Positions 24,066 through 34,570 are shown, counted from the stretch's first letter. The stretch: 50,077 nt of DNA from a bacterium (GCA_029551285.1 JAKPFT010000040.1:1-50077); one strand, 5' to 3'. Numbers and translations are program-made. The notes: generated from the sequence alone by a model not told the origin.

Positions 24066-24954
24066 GGTCTACCAGTTGCAGGACCCGTTCGGCAGAACTG
24101 TCCGGGTGGAAGCTCTGGCCAGCATCAATCTCACCGGACACCGGGGGCAAACCCTGGGGCTGGTGGGAGAAAGCGGCAGCGGCAAGAGCACTCTCGGTAA
24201 AGTTCTCCTTCGTCTGGTGCCACCGACTTCCGGACAAATTTTCTTCCGCGGGACAGACCTGACCGGACTTTCCGAGACCCGGCTGCGGCTCTGGCGGAAA
24301 AACTTTCAAATTGTTTTTCAGGACCCTTACCGTTCGCTCAATCCCCGGCTGACTGCCGGTGATCTCTTGATGGAAGGAATTCCGGGAAGTTACCGGGAGA
24401 GGGTTGTCCGGGCCCGGGACCTTTTACTGAAGGTTGGCTTGAGCCGGGAAGACTTTTATCGCCTGCCCCATCAATTCAGCGGCGGTCAGAGACAAAGGCT
24501 GGCCATCGCCCGGGCGCTGGGTCCTGGTCCAGAACTTCTCGTTTGCGACGAGCCTACCTCCAATCTTGATCTCTCCATTCAGGCCCAGATTCTCAATCTC
24601 TTCCTGGAACTCAAACAGGATTATGCCTTAACTTACCTTTTTATCTCTCACAACCTGAAGGTGGTAGAATTTCTTGCCGACCGCATCGCTGTGATGTATC
24701 GGGGCCATCTGGTTGAAGTTGGTCCGACTGCGCTGATTATGAAAAAAGCCTGTCATCCGTATAGCAGAGCTCTGGTGGCTTCGGCTCGTTACCAGCCCAC
24801 CCGGATGTTTGCCCGTCCAGTGCGCGCGGGCTGTTGCTATGCCAGTTTCTGTCCCCGCGGCCAGAGCCAGTGCTATCAGCAACAGCCTCCCCTTCAGGAA
24901 ATAGCACCAGACCATCAGGTAGCCTGTTTTCTGCCGGAAGGAAACGCTTCTTAA
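24031..24954 (+). CDS. ABC transporter ATP-binding protein, OppF/DppF type
   Basis: This 307-residue second ATPase has Walker A GESGSGKST, Q-loop IVFQDPYRSLNPRL, signature FSGGQRQRLAIARAL, Walker B LLVCDEPTSNLDLS and switch LFISHNLKVV. The C-terminal extension HPYSRALVAS, with FCPRGQSQC near the end, resembles OppF. The ATG at 24031 follows GAGGTG by 8 nt inside the oppD coding region. Its TAA overlaps the TAA of the convergent glucan synthase gene (24951-24954), so the two genes share four bases. Confidence 0.95.
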   Translation: METLWQLNQVTKVYQLQDPFGRTVRVEALASINLTGHRGQTLGLVGESGSGKSTLGKVLLRLVPPTSGQIFFRGTDLTGLSETRLRLWRKNFQIVFQDPYRSLNPRLTAGDLLMEGIPGSYRERVVRARDLLLKVGLSREDFYRLPHQFSGGQRQRLAIARALGPGPELLVCDEPTSNLDLSIQAQILNLFLELKQDYALTYLFISHNLKVVEFLADRIAVMYRGHLVEVGPTALIMKKACHPYSRALVASARYQPTRMFARPVRAGCCYASFCPRGQSQCYQQQPPLQEIAPDHQVACFLPEGNAS

Positions 24955-27900
24955 TCAAGCCAGACTTCCACGGTGTGCTCCCGACCATCGTCGGTCAAGG
25001 GAAAATCAGGCCCGGGTTGCTTCTGCCCGTCCAGGAACACAGTCTTCACCTTTCCCCCGGGCTGTTTTTGCTGGACATTGATATGATAAAGACTTCGGCC
25101 GAAGCGGTAGTGAATCTTATAAGAAGACCATTCCCGTGGTACGCAGGGACGGATTTCCATCCGGTCCCGTTTTCTTCTTAAGCCCAGCAGCCACTCCAGA
25201 ATAAACTGGTATAACCAGCCAGCCGCGCCGGTGTACCAGGTCCAGCCTCCCTTTCCGGTATGGGGACTGACTGCATAAATGTCGCCGGCCACGACATAGG
25301 GTTCCACAGCATACCGCTGGCTCTCTTCCGGTGTTTTCGCGCGATACACCGGAGCCAGCATCTGGAAGACATCCCACGCCGGCTCGGGCAGTCCCAGTTC
25401 CGCCAGAGCGATGGCTACCCAGACACCGGCATGGGTGTACTGGCCCCCATTTTCTCTTACGCCTGGCACATACCCCTTGATATAGCCGGGATTATTCCGG
25501 GACCGGTCAAAGGGTGGGGCTAACAGTTTTACCAGGGCCGCCTGGCGGTCCACCAGATGTTCCTGCACTGACTTCATGGCCTGGCCGACTTTCTCCGGCG
25601 AGCCGGCCGAGGAAATAACCGCCCAGCTTTGCGGCAGGGAGTCTATCCGGCACTCTTCGTTGGTCGCCGACCCGAGAGGCTCCCCATTGTCAAAATAAGC
25701 CCTGCGGTACCACTGGCCGTCCCAGCCATGTTCTTCAATACTCTGCCGCAACTTCTCCGCCAGTTTCCGACACTCTTCAGCAAAAGATTTATCTCCCTGG
25801 GCCTCAGCCAGCGGGGCAAAACGGGTCAGAGCGTAATAAAGGAAGAAAGCCAGCCAGACACTCTCCCCTTTCCCCTGATGTCCTACCAGGTTCATACCGT
25901 CGTTCCAGTCGCCGGTACCCATCAGCGGTAGTCCGTGCGCACCAAAACGGCAAGCCCGGCGAAGCGCCAGACGGCAGTGTTCGTATAATGAACCCGTTTC
26001 CTCGGACTGATAAGGCAGGTCATAATAGTCTAACTCATCCGGTCGCAGCGGCCGGCCCACAAGATAGTGGACCTGATGGGCCAGCACTTCCCGGTCACCG
26101 GTTACCTCCACGTAGCGACAGGTGGCCACTGGCAACCACAATAAATCATCCGAAATACGGGTGCGGACACCCCGGTTGATCCGGGGATGCCACCAGTGTT
26201 GGACATCTCCTTCCCGGAACTGCCTGGCGGCACAGCGCAACAGGTGACGTCTTACCAGAGACGGGACATGGTGGACCAGAGCCATAGCATCCTGCAACTG
26301 GTCCCGAAAACCAAACGCCCCCCCTGACTGATAGAAGGCGCTGCGACCAAAGAAGCGACAGGAAAGCGTCTGGTAAAGGAGCCAGCCATTAGCCATCGTG
26401 TTTAAGGCCTCGTCCGGTGTTTCCACCAGAACAGCGCTGAGCAGGTGCCGCCAGCGGTCCTGAAGATCTTTGAGCACTGCCCGGGCCGCCGCCACATTCC
26501 GGTAGCGAAGCAACAGCGAGCGCACCTCTTCCAGATGGTGGCCGCTCCCCAGAACGAAAACTATTTCCTTCGTCTCACCCCTTTCCAGGTCAAAGAAGAC
26601 CTGAACCGCCCCGCAGGGGTCAAATCCGGCGCCTACCCGGCCGGAGAGACGCTCCCGCTTCATGGCAGCCGGACTGGCAGGACTGCCGTTACGGCCAAGA
26701 AATTCTGTCCGGTCGCCGGTGATGGACCTTTCCAGAAATTCGTGTTCAGCCTCGCTCACATCCAGGAAGGCAACCCGGCTGGCAAATTCAATATTGAAAT
26801 AGTTTCTGGCCAGAATGCCTCCGGTCCGCAGGTCAGCCTCGGTATAGACGTGCATGGCGGTCTGAGCCCGCTGCTGTCCCAGAACCCATTCCACATAAGC
26901 AGTGGCCGAGAGCCGCCTGGCTTGAGCCGAGGTGTTGTGAAGTTTCAGAAAGAAAAACTTCACCGGCATATCAGGGGCGACATATACCCATAATTCCGAG
27001 TGGAGCCCTTCTTCCTCATATTCATAAACGGTGTAGCCAAATCCGTGCCTCACCAGATACAGCAGGGGACCACCAGCCGGCAGAGGTGTAAGCGACCAGA
27101 AGTAGCCGGTCATTTCATCCCTTAGATAGATAACTTCTCCGCTTTCGTCAGAAACTGGATCGTTGGACCAGGGCGTTAAACGAAACTCGTGGGCATTTTC
27201 TGCCCAGGTATAACCCGGCCCTGCCTCAGAAACCACGGTGCCGAAGAACTGATTTGCCATCACATTCACCCAGGGCGCAGGTGTCATCTGGTTGCGCCAG
27301 ACATGGATAACATACTCGCGGCCGCCTGAGCCGAACCCGCCGTACCCGTTGAAAAAATCAAGGTCGCGTCTTGTAGCTAAACCTGTTCCGGTGTCAAGAC
27401 GCCGGCTCCTGGCCGGAATTAATAGCGGTGGCGGCTCAAGGCTACTCCGATAACTGATCTGGTCAGCCAGCAATCCCCGGCTGTCCTGAAGAATAACTCT
27501 TGCCGCGGCCTGCATCAGAATCCGGTCTTCTTCAGTCATCTGGTCAGCCCGCCGCAGGAAGACGCCTCCCGGCGCATCCAGCGTGGTACCTGGAAAACCG
27601 GCCAGCAAATTGATAATCAAATCGTGCAGTTCCTCCCGGTAACTGCCTGTCTCCTCATTCCAGATAACCAGGTCTACCTTGAGTCCCTTAGCCCGCCAGT
27701 AGCCATGCGCTTGAAGGACCTGACGCACCAGTTCTACCCGGGAGGTATCGCTGATCCGCACCAGAACAATGGGCAAGTCTCCCGAAATTCCGTAAGCCCA
27801 CAGAGCCGACTGGCGGCCACGGCTGCGTAATAAAATTCCGGAGCCGGCTCTTCGTTGCGGCCCGCCGTAAACGATGGAGCCAGCCAGCCGACCGTAGAGT

Positions 27901-30900
27901 TGGGCTTCAGCCTCGGTAGTATTGAGTTGATGGAGCACCACCTGACTGTGAGTCCAGGCAAGATGGAAAACCCGGCTGGCCAGGTCCGGGTCATGGTACC
28001 GCTCAATCAATCTTTCCACTTCTTCCCGGGACCCGGCCACTCCTGAGATGAAATCAACCACCCTGGTTTCATCCGGTTCCAGCACCAGGTGACAGCGAAT
28101 AGCCACAATCGGGTCCAGGACCGCTCCCTGGCTACCGCTCAACTCTTTATCCAGGGCTATCGGGTTGGCGGCAGTTCTTCCCCGACCAATAAATTTCAAG
28201 CGGTCTGTTTCGTAACTGACCGCCCGGGCTGCCTTTCCGTGGACTGTAGCCATGTGGAAAAACCAGATTCTGGGTTCATCTTCTCCTCGCGGCCGTCGGG
28301 TACACAGGATTGCCTGACGCTCTGGTAATATCTCGGTCTGAACAAAAAGCTTGCTGAAGGCTGGATGGGTGGCGTCAGCGGCTGCCGGAGCCAGCGCTAC
28401 TTCTCCGTAACTGGTCAATTCAACTATTCTGGTTGACCAGGAGCGGTTCGTAATTCTGACGCGCCTTAACTCAATGTCATCCTCCGGAGAAACCGCAATC
28501 TCCGTGTGCGTGATAAAATCTCCATCCACCCGTTTCAGTTCTGCCCTGGCCTGGGAAAAAATGGCTTCATACCTTCGGCTGGCCTGAAGTGTCGGCTGAA
28601 ATCCCGCTGACCAGCGCTGCTCGGTGGCCTGATCCTTGAGATAGAAGAACAGTCCCCAGTGGTCCCGGGTATAGTCCTCACGCCACCTGGTCAGCAGAAA
28701 ATCGCCCCACCGGCTGAAACCTGCCCCGCTGTTGGTAATCATCACCGTATAACGACCATTGGAAAGTAGATGAATTTCCGGAAGTGGCGTATCAGGCTGG
28801 GTAAAAATCCGCATCAGGGCTGGTCTTTCTTCCACTATCCGGCGGTACCGCGGCATTTCCTCAAAAGACCAGGGGAAAGGTTCCACATCAGGCACTCTTT
28901 CCTGCAAGAGAAGTTCCGCAGCTCGGAAAGAAGGGTTCTGCCTGAAGCGGCCGGGCATGGGCCAGTTCAGAAGCGTGTTAGCCACAGAAACCAGGGTCAT
29001 TCCTGCGTGATGAGCCATGAAACAGCGGATGACTGCCTGTTGCTGGTCGCGGGCAAGTCTGCCCGGCGTGAAATCAACGGCTTCGTAAAAACCGAACTGG
29101 CCTTCCAGACCAACCTTCCTCAGCCGCTGCAAGTTCTGGCAGGCCTTGCCGGGGTAGACCATTAAAGCCAAAGCCGAGGCGTATGGAGCCACCACCAGGT
29201 CTTCGGCCAGCCCGGTTCTAAAGCCAAGGCCTGGCACACCAAAGGAATCGTATTGATAATTGCGGCTGGAGTCGGCCGCATTGTAGGCGGCTTCCGAAAT
29301 ACCCCAGGGAATACCGCGCTCTGCTGCATATTCTATCTGTCGTTTAACTGCGGCCCGACAGGCCTGGTCCAGTAGGGTCCCGCGAAAATTTGGCATCACC
29401 AGAAGGGGCATCAGGTACTCAAACAGGGAACCGCCCCAGGAAAGCAGCACCGCGTTTTCACCCTCACCGGAAATCAGACGGCTGAGAGCAAACCAGTGCT
29501 CCTGAGCAACAGCACCCTGAGCGATGGCGACAAAACTGGCCAGCCTGGCTTCAGAAGCCAGTAAGTCGTAGTACACGGTATCACGACGACGCTCAGCCAC
29601 ATGGTAGCCAAGGACAAAAAGACGTCGCGAATGGTCATACAGAAAATCCCAGTCCATTTCCGCCATTTCCGTACACCGGCTGGCCAGCACCGGTATCTGT
29701 TGCATTCGTTGTTCCACTTCTCCAGCGCCAAGATGAACCAATTTTTCCAGTTTTTCCAGCCAGCCGACCAGATCCGGTCTGGAGTTTTCTGCGACCTTCT
29801 CCTTCAACGACCCAATCAGACCAGCCACCTTTTCCGGCAGTCGGGGTAGTTCTTTCATGGCCATGTTGGTATCCAGATGCTTCAGTAGCAAATCCAGGTC
29901 CGGTTTCAGTTCCGATGGCCAGCGATAACCAACCGGTTCTTCATCCAGGAAGAAAATCCAGGGAGCCACCCGTTTCAATTCCTCTTCAATAGCCTGGCAG
30001 TGCTGCTTTAGCATCCGGTTCCAGCGAAGAATTTCCCGGTCTCTCGTGCGCAGTTCTGACTCCATTATCTGGTGCATCTCTCTAACTTTTTCCAGGAGGG
30101 AAAGGACTCCGGAAAGCGAACTCACCGGTTCTTCCATCTGCCGGGTCAAATCTCTCCACCCGGCCCGCATCACCCTGGAAAAAATAGGCACCTGACGCTG
30201 CTCCCGTCTTTCGGCCCGGCCAGCCGCTTCCAGGAGGATATGCAACGTGTCACTTAATCCAGGCAGGGTTTGCTCGTTGAGCATCGGTTTTTCCACAATT
30301 TCCTGCAGCCCCTGGGCCAGGACCAGGAGGTGACCGGACAGGTTGCCACTATCCACGGTGGAAATGTAAAGCGGCGGCAGAGGTTCCAGAGTCTTCAGGT
30401 CGTACCAGTTGTAGAAATGTTTCCGAAAGCGCTTTAGCCGCTGCATGGAATTGAGTGTTTGCTCCAGGCGGAAAAGAAGATCGCCGGTGGTCAGATACCC
30501 AAAGTCCCAGGCCGACAGCGTGGAAAGCAAAGCCAGTCCCATGTTGGTTGGCGATGTCCGCCTGGCAACCCGTCTCACCGGATACTCCTGATAGTTATCC
30601 GGTGGCAACCAGTGCGTGCCAGCATTGACAAAGGTGGCAAAGAAACTCCAGGTGCGTCTGGCCACCCGGCGCAAGAAATATTTCTGCGGTTCGCTCAAAT
30701 CCGGTTCCCATTCCACCAGGGGCTCACTTAACCACCAGGCAACAGATGGCGAAAAGAACCAGCAGAGAAGGAAAAATTCGGCAAAATTCAGGGCATCCGG
30801 AGAAAAATAAAATAGAGAAATTCCGGCAGCAAGCGAGATTACTGGCGCCAACCACATCATTTGAAAAAATTGCACCAGAGTGCTTTCCGAGCGTCTTTCT

Positions 30901-33722
30901 GACTCGGTGGAGGTTGTCCACTCCAGAAGTCCGCGACGGGTAATAAGAAGCCGGAAAATTGTTCGCACAATAGCGTCGGCGGAAAGGAAGGCTTCATAGG
31001 GAAGGAAAATAAGAAAAAAACAGGCCTGGACCAGATGTTTGGCCACGGAACGGAAGGCAGCCCGCAGGGAACCCAACCAGGTTCTTTCGCCCAATCTTTG
31101 CAGCATTCCGCAGGCGGCGCCAAGTAACAGTGGGAAGAAAATCAAAGCCAGCGTTACCGCTGTCCACAACCAGGCCGGTTTCAACAACAGCCAGCCAGTA
31201 ATCACCAGGAGCAAAAGAGAAGGGGAGACAAGACTGCGCCGGATGTTATCAAGAATTTTCCACCGGCTCAACCCGCTCAAAGGATTAGCCACCCAGCATC
31301 CCTGGCCCGTGGGCACTCTTGGCAGCAACCAGGCAATAATTTGCCAGTCGCCTCTAATCCAGCGATGCCTTCTTCTGACATCAGCACTGTACCGCGCCGG
31401 GAAGTTTTCATAAACCTGGACATCGCTCACCAGGCCGGAGCGAACGTAACAACCCTCCAGCAGGTCATGACTCAAAATGAGGTTGTCGGGAAACTTGCCT
31501 TCCAGGGCCTGAACGAAAGTCTCTACATGGTAAATGCCTTTGCCCACAAAGGAACCTTCTTGAAAGAGGTCCTGATAAACATCAGAGACGACCCTGGTAT
31601 AAGGGTCCAGTCCTGGTTCTCCCGAAAAAAATCTGGCATACAAAGAGCGGTTAGCGCTGACCAAACTGGTCGCCACGCGGGGTTGAAGGACTCCGTAGCC
31701 TTCCACCACCCGCTGACGCCCGGGGTCAAACCTGGGCCGGTTAAGCGGATGCTCCATACAGCCCACTAATTTGGTCACTGCCTCCCTGGGCAACTGACAG
31801 TCAGCATCCAGAGTGACCACGTAGCGCACCCCCCTTAAAACCCGGGTGTCACCAACCACCAGAGAGAAAGCGTCTTCCTGTCCCTGGTGGAGAAGTCTAT
31901 TCAGAGCACTCAGTTTCCCCCTTTTCCTTTCGTACCCCATCCAGCGTCTTTCCCGGTTATTCCACTTGCGCGGCCGATGCAGCAGAAAGAAAATATCCTC
32001 CCCCTCCCTCCGGTAACGCCGGTTAAGGGCAGCCACGCCTTCGCGAGCACGCTGCAATAGAGCAGCATCTTCCACTTCGTGTTCCTGCAAACCGTCCTTG
32101 AAGTCTGTCAGAAGGGCTAAATAAATGTGCTCGTCACGGTTAGCCAGGTACTGGATTTCCATATTTTCCAGCAGTTCGTCCACTGTCCGGGGGTCGGTGA
32201 GCATTACTGGAAAGGCAATAAGAGTTTTGCAGTCGGAAGGCAGCTGCCTGGAAAAATCCAGCCGGGGCAAGCGTCTGGGTTTTACCAGAAGCGTCGCCAG
32301 CCAGTTTACCAGGGCAACGGCTAACTGGCTGCAGACCACGAGAAGAACCGCGACGGTAAAAACCACCAGCCACCCCGGCACTCCGCTGACTGAGGGCAAA
32401 ATAATCAACAGCAGTCCCAGGGTGAAAAGACCGATAGAAGTCAGATACCAGAGGAGGATCTGCTTCTGGCACCACCGTTTCAACCTGCGGCCAGGGGAAA
32501 CAGGAATCCCCAGGGACAATTCCAGTTCCGCCAGACCCTTATCAAGCAGGTAATAACCTACATGAGCCTGCTTTCCGTCAGCGCCATTTTTTTCGCGGTA
32601 AAGCCTGGCTAAACTCACCGCAGTTCGGGCCACTTCTTCTTCCAACCGACTCGCCTCTTTCGCCAGCCATTCCACGACGTGCCGATAACTGTCGCGAGTA
32701 GCAAAATCCATCCTGCCATAGACATCCGCAGGGTCAGTGCGCAAAACAGCTTCCACGACGCTTGTGCCTTCTACAAACTCGTGCCAGTCCATGCCGTCCA
32801 GGAACCGCAAACTGTTAATGCTGTTGCTGATGGAGACCTGGTCGGCGGCCTGCATCTGGTTTTCCAGACGGACCTGCTGTTCAATGGAAGAACCTTCTCC
32901 AGCCAGCCGCTGTTCCAGCCAGGTCAGGGCCAGAACAAAAGCCGCACTTTGCCCCTGAAGAAGCCGGGCGTATTCAGCCACAAAAGAGGAAGTCAACGGT
33001 GGATTGGACCTGGCCATATCGGCCACCACCAAAATCAGATTATCAGGACTTTTTTCCACAGCCGCGGTCATCTGGTTCACCCAGTAAGTGGCTTCAGTAC
33101 GTTCCTTACGACTGGCCAGGAGCCGACTGGCAATCCGTCTGATATTCTCAATCAGAGCCAGCCGCAACATAATGGGAATAGCCCACAGTTCGCCCAGGGT
33201 GAGTTTGACTTCTCTCTGGTAAGCTGCTACGAAAGCGAAAAGGTTACGGGCTTCAACGCGACCATCACTGTGAGCAATCAGTTCGGAAGCAATTTCGTAG
33301 ACCCGCGGAAATCCGCTCAGCGGCCCTCTGGTTAAACTGGGCAACTGCCGGCTGTAAGAGCGGGGCAGGTGCTTGCGCGCCAGGCGAATCTCTTCCTGAA
33401 CTAAGTAGAAATTGTCAATCAGCCATTCGGCTGCCGGTACAATTTCCTGCTGTTTCGCCACAACCTCGTTAAGCACTTCAAAGGCTTTTAGAATAACCTC
33501 TTCGTTCTCCATCAGCCGCGACAGCAGTAGATTTTCGCCCGGCCTCATTTCCGCCCTGTGTCGCCGGGCCAGTTCAGCCGCATGCCTCTCCAGTTGTTCC
33601 ACACTGAGCAGATCACTGCGTAAGGGTGTTTCGCGGCCGGCCCGGGAGGAGTTACCACCGCTCACCTTGCCGGCTAACTGCAGCAAACTGCGGCGTAGAT
33701 TGTCAGCGTTAAACTGGGGCAT
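24951..33722 (-). CDS. Cyclic beta-1,2-glucan synthase (GT84 + GH94)
   Basis: This 2,923-residue membrane protein has the architecture of NdvB/Cgs (about 2,800-2,900 residues), which initiates, elongates, sizes and cyclises periplasmic beta-1,2-glucan from UDP-glucose. Two hydrophobic helices lie near residues 425-490. The GT84 domain follows, with VVTLDADCQLPREAVTKLVG near 635 (DxD-type) and RRRHRWIRGDWQI near 780. More helices span about 870-1030. A glucoamylase-like domain has GIPWGISEAAYNAADSSRNY near 1475. Two carbohydrate-binding regions follow, and a GH94 domain carries MGTGDWNDGMNLVG near 2600, whose Asp is the phosphorylase catalytic acid used for chain-length control. The ATG at 33722 follows AAAGGAGAA. 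It lies 41 bp after nif3. The product is likely an osmoprotective or host-interaction glucan. Confidence 0.93.
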   Translation of the reverse strand: MPQFNADNLRRSLLQLAGKVSGGNSSRAGRETPLRSDLLSVEQLERHAAELARRHRAEMRPGENLLLSRLMENEEVILKAFEVLNEVVAKQQEIVPAAEWLIDNFYLVQEEIRLARKHLPRSYSRQLPSLTRGPLSGFPRVYEIASELIAHSDGRVEARNLFAFVAAYQREVKLTLGELWAIPIMLRLALIENIRRIASRLLASRKERTEATYWVNQMTAAVEKSPDNLILVVADMARSNPPLTSSFVAEYARLLQGQSAAFVLALTWLEQRLAGEGSSIEQQVRLENQMQAADQVSISNSINSLRFLDGMDWHEFVEGTSVVEAVLRTDPADVYGRMDFATRDSYRHVVEWLAKEASRLEEEVARTAVSLARLYREKNGADGKQAHVGYYLLDKGLAELELSLGIPVSPGRRLKRWCQKQILLWYLTSIGLFTLGLLLIILPSVSGVPGWLVVFTVAVLLVVCSQLAVALVNWLATLLVKPRRLPRLDFSRQLPSDCKTLIAFPVMLTDPRTVDELLENMEIQYLANRDEHIYLALLTDFKDGLQEHEVEDAALLQRAREGVAALNRRYRREGEDIFFLLHRPRKWNNRERRWMGYERKRGKLSALNRLLHQGQEDAFSLVVGDTRVLRGVRYVVTLDADCQLPREAVTKLVGCMEHPLNRPRFDPGRQRVVEGYGVLQPRVATSLVSANRSLYARFFSGEPGLDPYTRVVSDVYQDLFQEGSFVGKGIYHVETFVQALEGKFPDNLILSHDLLEGCYVRSGLVSDVQVYENFPARYSADVRRRHRWIRGDWQIIAWLLPRVPTGQGCWVANPLSGLSRWKILDNIRRSLVSPSLLLLVITGWLLLKPAWLWTAVTLALIFFPLLLGAACGMLQRLGERTWLGSLRAAFRSVAKHLVQACFFLIFLPYEAFLSADAIVRTIFRLLITRRGLLEWTTSTESERRSESTLVQFFQMMWLAPVISLAAGISLFYFSPDALNFAEFFLLCWFFSPSVAWWLSEPLVEWEPDLSEPQKYFLRRVARRTWSFFATFVNAGTHWLPPDNYQEYPVRRVARRTSPTNMGLALLSTLSAWDFGYLTTGDLLFRLEQTLNSMQRLKRFRKHFYNWYDLKTLEPLPPLYISTVDSGNLSGHLLVLAQGLQEIVEKPMLNEQTLPGLSDTLHILLEAAGRAERREQRQVPIFSRVMRAGWRDLTRQMEEPVSSLSGVLSLLEKVREMHQIMESELRTRDREILRWNRMLKQHCQAIEEELKRVAPWIFFLDEEPVGYRWPSELKPDLDLLLKHLDTNMAMKELPRLPEKVAGLIGSLKEKVAENSRPDLVGWLEKLEKLVHLGAGEVEQRMQQIPVLASRCTEMAEMDWDFLYDHSRRLFVLGYHVAERRRDTVYYDLLASEARLASFVAIAQGAVAQEHWFALSRLISGEGENAVLLSWGGSLFEYLMPLLVMPNFRGTLLDQACRAAVKRQIEYAAERGIPWGISEAAYNAADSSRNYQYDSFGVPGLGFRTGLAEDLVVAPYASALALMVYPGKACQNLQRLRKVGLEGQFGFYEAVDFTPGRLARDQQQAVIRCFMAHHAGMTLVSVANTLLNWPMPGRFRQNPSFRAAELLLQERVPDVEPFPWSFEEMPRYRRIVEERPALMRIFTQPDTPLPEIHLLSNGRYTVMITNSGAGFSRWGDFLLTRWREDYTRDHWGLFFYLKDQATEQRWSAGFQPTLQASRRYEAIFSQARAELKRVDGDFITHTEIAVSPEDDIELRRVRITNRSWSTRIVELTSYGEVALAPAAADATHPAFSKLFVQTEILPERQAILCTRRPRGEDEPRIWFFHMATVHGKAARAVSYETDRLKFIGRGRTAANPIALDKELSGSQGAVLDPIVAIRCHLVLEPDETRVVDFISGVAGSREEVERLIERYHDPDLASRVFHLAWTHSQVVLHQLNTTEAEAQLYGRLAGSIVYGGPQRRAGSGILLRSRGRQSALWAYGISGDLPIVLVRISDTSRVELVRQVLQAHGYWRAKGLKVDLVIWNEETGSYREELHDLIINLLAGFPGTTLDAPGGVFLRRADQMTEEDRILMQAAARVILQDSRGLLADQISYRSSLEPPPLLIPARSRRLDTGTGLATRRDLDFFNGYGGFGSGGREYVIHVWRNQMTPAPWVNVMANQFFGTVVSEAGPGYTWAENAHEFRLTPWSNDPVSDESGEVIYLRDEMTGYFWSLTPLPAGGPLLYLVRHGFGYTVYEYEEEGLHSELWVYVAPDMPVKFFFLKLHNTSAQARRLSATAYVEWVLGQQRAQTAMHVYTEADLRTGGILARNYFNIEFASRVAFLDVSEAEHEFLERSITGDRTEFLGRNGSPASPAAMKRERLSGRVGAGFDPCGAVQVFFDLERGETKEIVFVLGSGHHLEEVRSLLLRYRNVAAARAVLKDLQDRWRHLLSAVLVETPDEALNTMANGWLLYQTLSCRFFGRSAFYQSGGAFGFRDQLQDAMALVHHVPSLVRRHLLRCAARQFREGDVQHWWHPRINRGVRTRISDDLLWLPVATCRYVEVTGDREVLAHQVHYLVGRPLRPDELDYYDLPYQSEETGSLYEHCRLALRRACRFGAHGLPLMGTGDWNDGMNLVGHQGKGESVWLAFFLYYALTRFAPLAEAQGDKSFAEECRKLAEKLRQSIEEHGWDGQWYRRAYFDNGEPLGSATNEECRIDSLPQSWAVISSAGSPEKVGQAMKSVQEHLVDRQAALVKLLAPPFDRSRNNPGYIKGYVPGVRENGGQYTHAGVWVAIALAELGLPEPAWDVFQMLAPVYRAKTPEESQRYAVEPYVVAGDIYAVSPHTGKGGWTWYTGAAGWLYQFILEWLLGLRRKRDRMEIRPCVPREWSSYKIHYRFGRSLYHINVQQKQPGGKVKTVFLDGQKQPGPDFPLTDDGREHTVEVWLD

Positions 33723-33763
33723 TTTCTCCTTTCGCGACTATCTTGGTTCCCTCAGGAAAAACT

Positions 33764-34522
33764 TCACAGACCAGTAGGAATGTCAATAAATTTCGTCAGC
33801 AGACCCCATCGGGAAGCGATCAACTGCAACAGGGCTTTGATACCCAGGGTTTCCGTAGCGTGATGGCCCGCAAAGACCACGGAACAACGATGGTCTTTTG
33901 CCAGATGGTAAATCTCGGTAGCCTCACCGGTGATGTAAAGATCCACCGCCTGGTTGATGGCCTGCTGAAATGCGGCCGCGCCCCCACCGCCACTGCAAAC
34001 AGCAACTGTGGTCACCTTTTGCGGTCCAAAGGGGAGAACCCGGCATTCCGTCTGCAAACCGGTTCTCAACCTGGTCACCACCTTTGTCAGACTCACCGCT
34101 GGTTGAAAGACCCCTGTCCAGGAAATATTCTGGCCTTCATACAGGAAAAATTCTCCTGTTCTCCTGGCTCCCACCAGTTTAAGCAGGAGAGCGTTATTTC
34201 CCCGGAGTGGGTGTCTATCCAGAGGCAGATGGCTGGCGTAAAGAGACACCTGTTTATCCAGCAAAATTTTTATTCTTTCTCTGGCCGGACCGCGAAGATA
34301 GGGAAGTCCCTGTTTCCAGAAAAGGCCGTGGTGAACCAGCACCAGGTCAGCGTCAGCAGCTGTGGCGGCTTTAAATGTCTCCAGTCCGGCATCAACCGCA
34401 CCGACCACGGTTTTAACCTCCTTTCGGCCTTCCACCTGCAGTCCGTTCCAGGAAGAGTCCTTAAACTGTTCGGTCTTTAGATAATCATCAAGAAAACCGA
34501 CGAGTTTGCTCAGTTCAACCAT
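33764..34522 (-). CDS. Nif3-like dinuclear metal centre protein
   Basis: This protein of about 252 residues is of the NIF3/YqfO/YbgI family, which binds two metal ions in a toroidal hexamer and may be a GTP cyclohydrolase-like or other metal hydrolase; function is unsettled. DSSWNGLQVEG near residue 23, DADLVLVHHGLFWKQG near 57 (HHG metal ligands), LYASHLPLDRHPLRGNNALL near 93 (His and Asp ligands) and VVFAGHHATETLG near 218 (His and Glu) are the family blocks. The inserted PII-like domain of longer YqfO is absent. Two ATGs are adjacent after GGCGGAGGC; the second (34522) is better spaced. A perfect TATAAT lies about 50 bp upstream. It precedes the glucan synthase by 41 bp, possibly in one transcript. 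Confidence 0.9.
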   Translation of the reverse strand: MVELSKLVGFLDDYLKTEQFKDSSWNGLQVEGRKEVKTVVGAVDAGLETFKAATAADADLVLVHHGLFWKQGLPYLRGPARERIKILLDKQVSLYASHLPLDRHPLRGNNALLLKLVGARRTGEFFLYEGQNISWTGVFQPAVSLTKVVTRLRTGLQTECRVLPFGPQKVTTVAVCSGGGGAAAFQQAINQAVDLYITGEATEIYHLAKDHRCSVVFAGHHATETLGIKALLQLIASRWGLLTKFIDIPTGL

Positions 34523-34570
34523 CATGCCTCCGCCGGTGAAGAGTAAAAACATCAACAAACCTTGAGTTAT

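Noticed and set aside
32679-33335. 218-codon plus-strand frame and similar ones inside 25000-33700
   Set aside because: All lie antisense to the glucan synthase and show no protein family features or ribosome sites.
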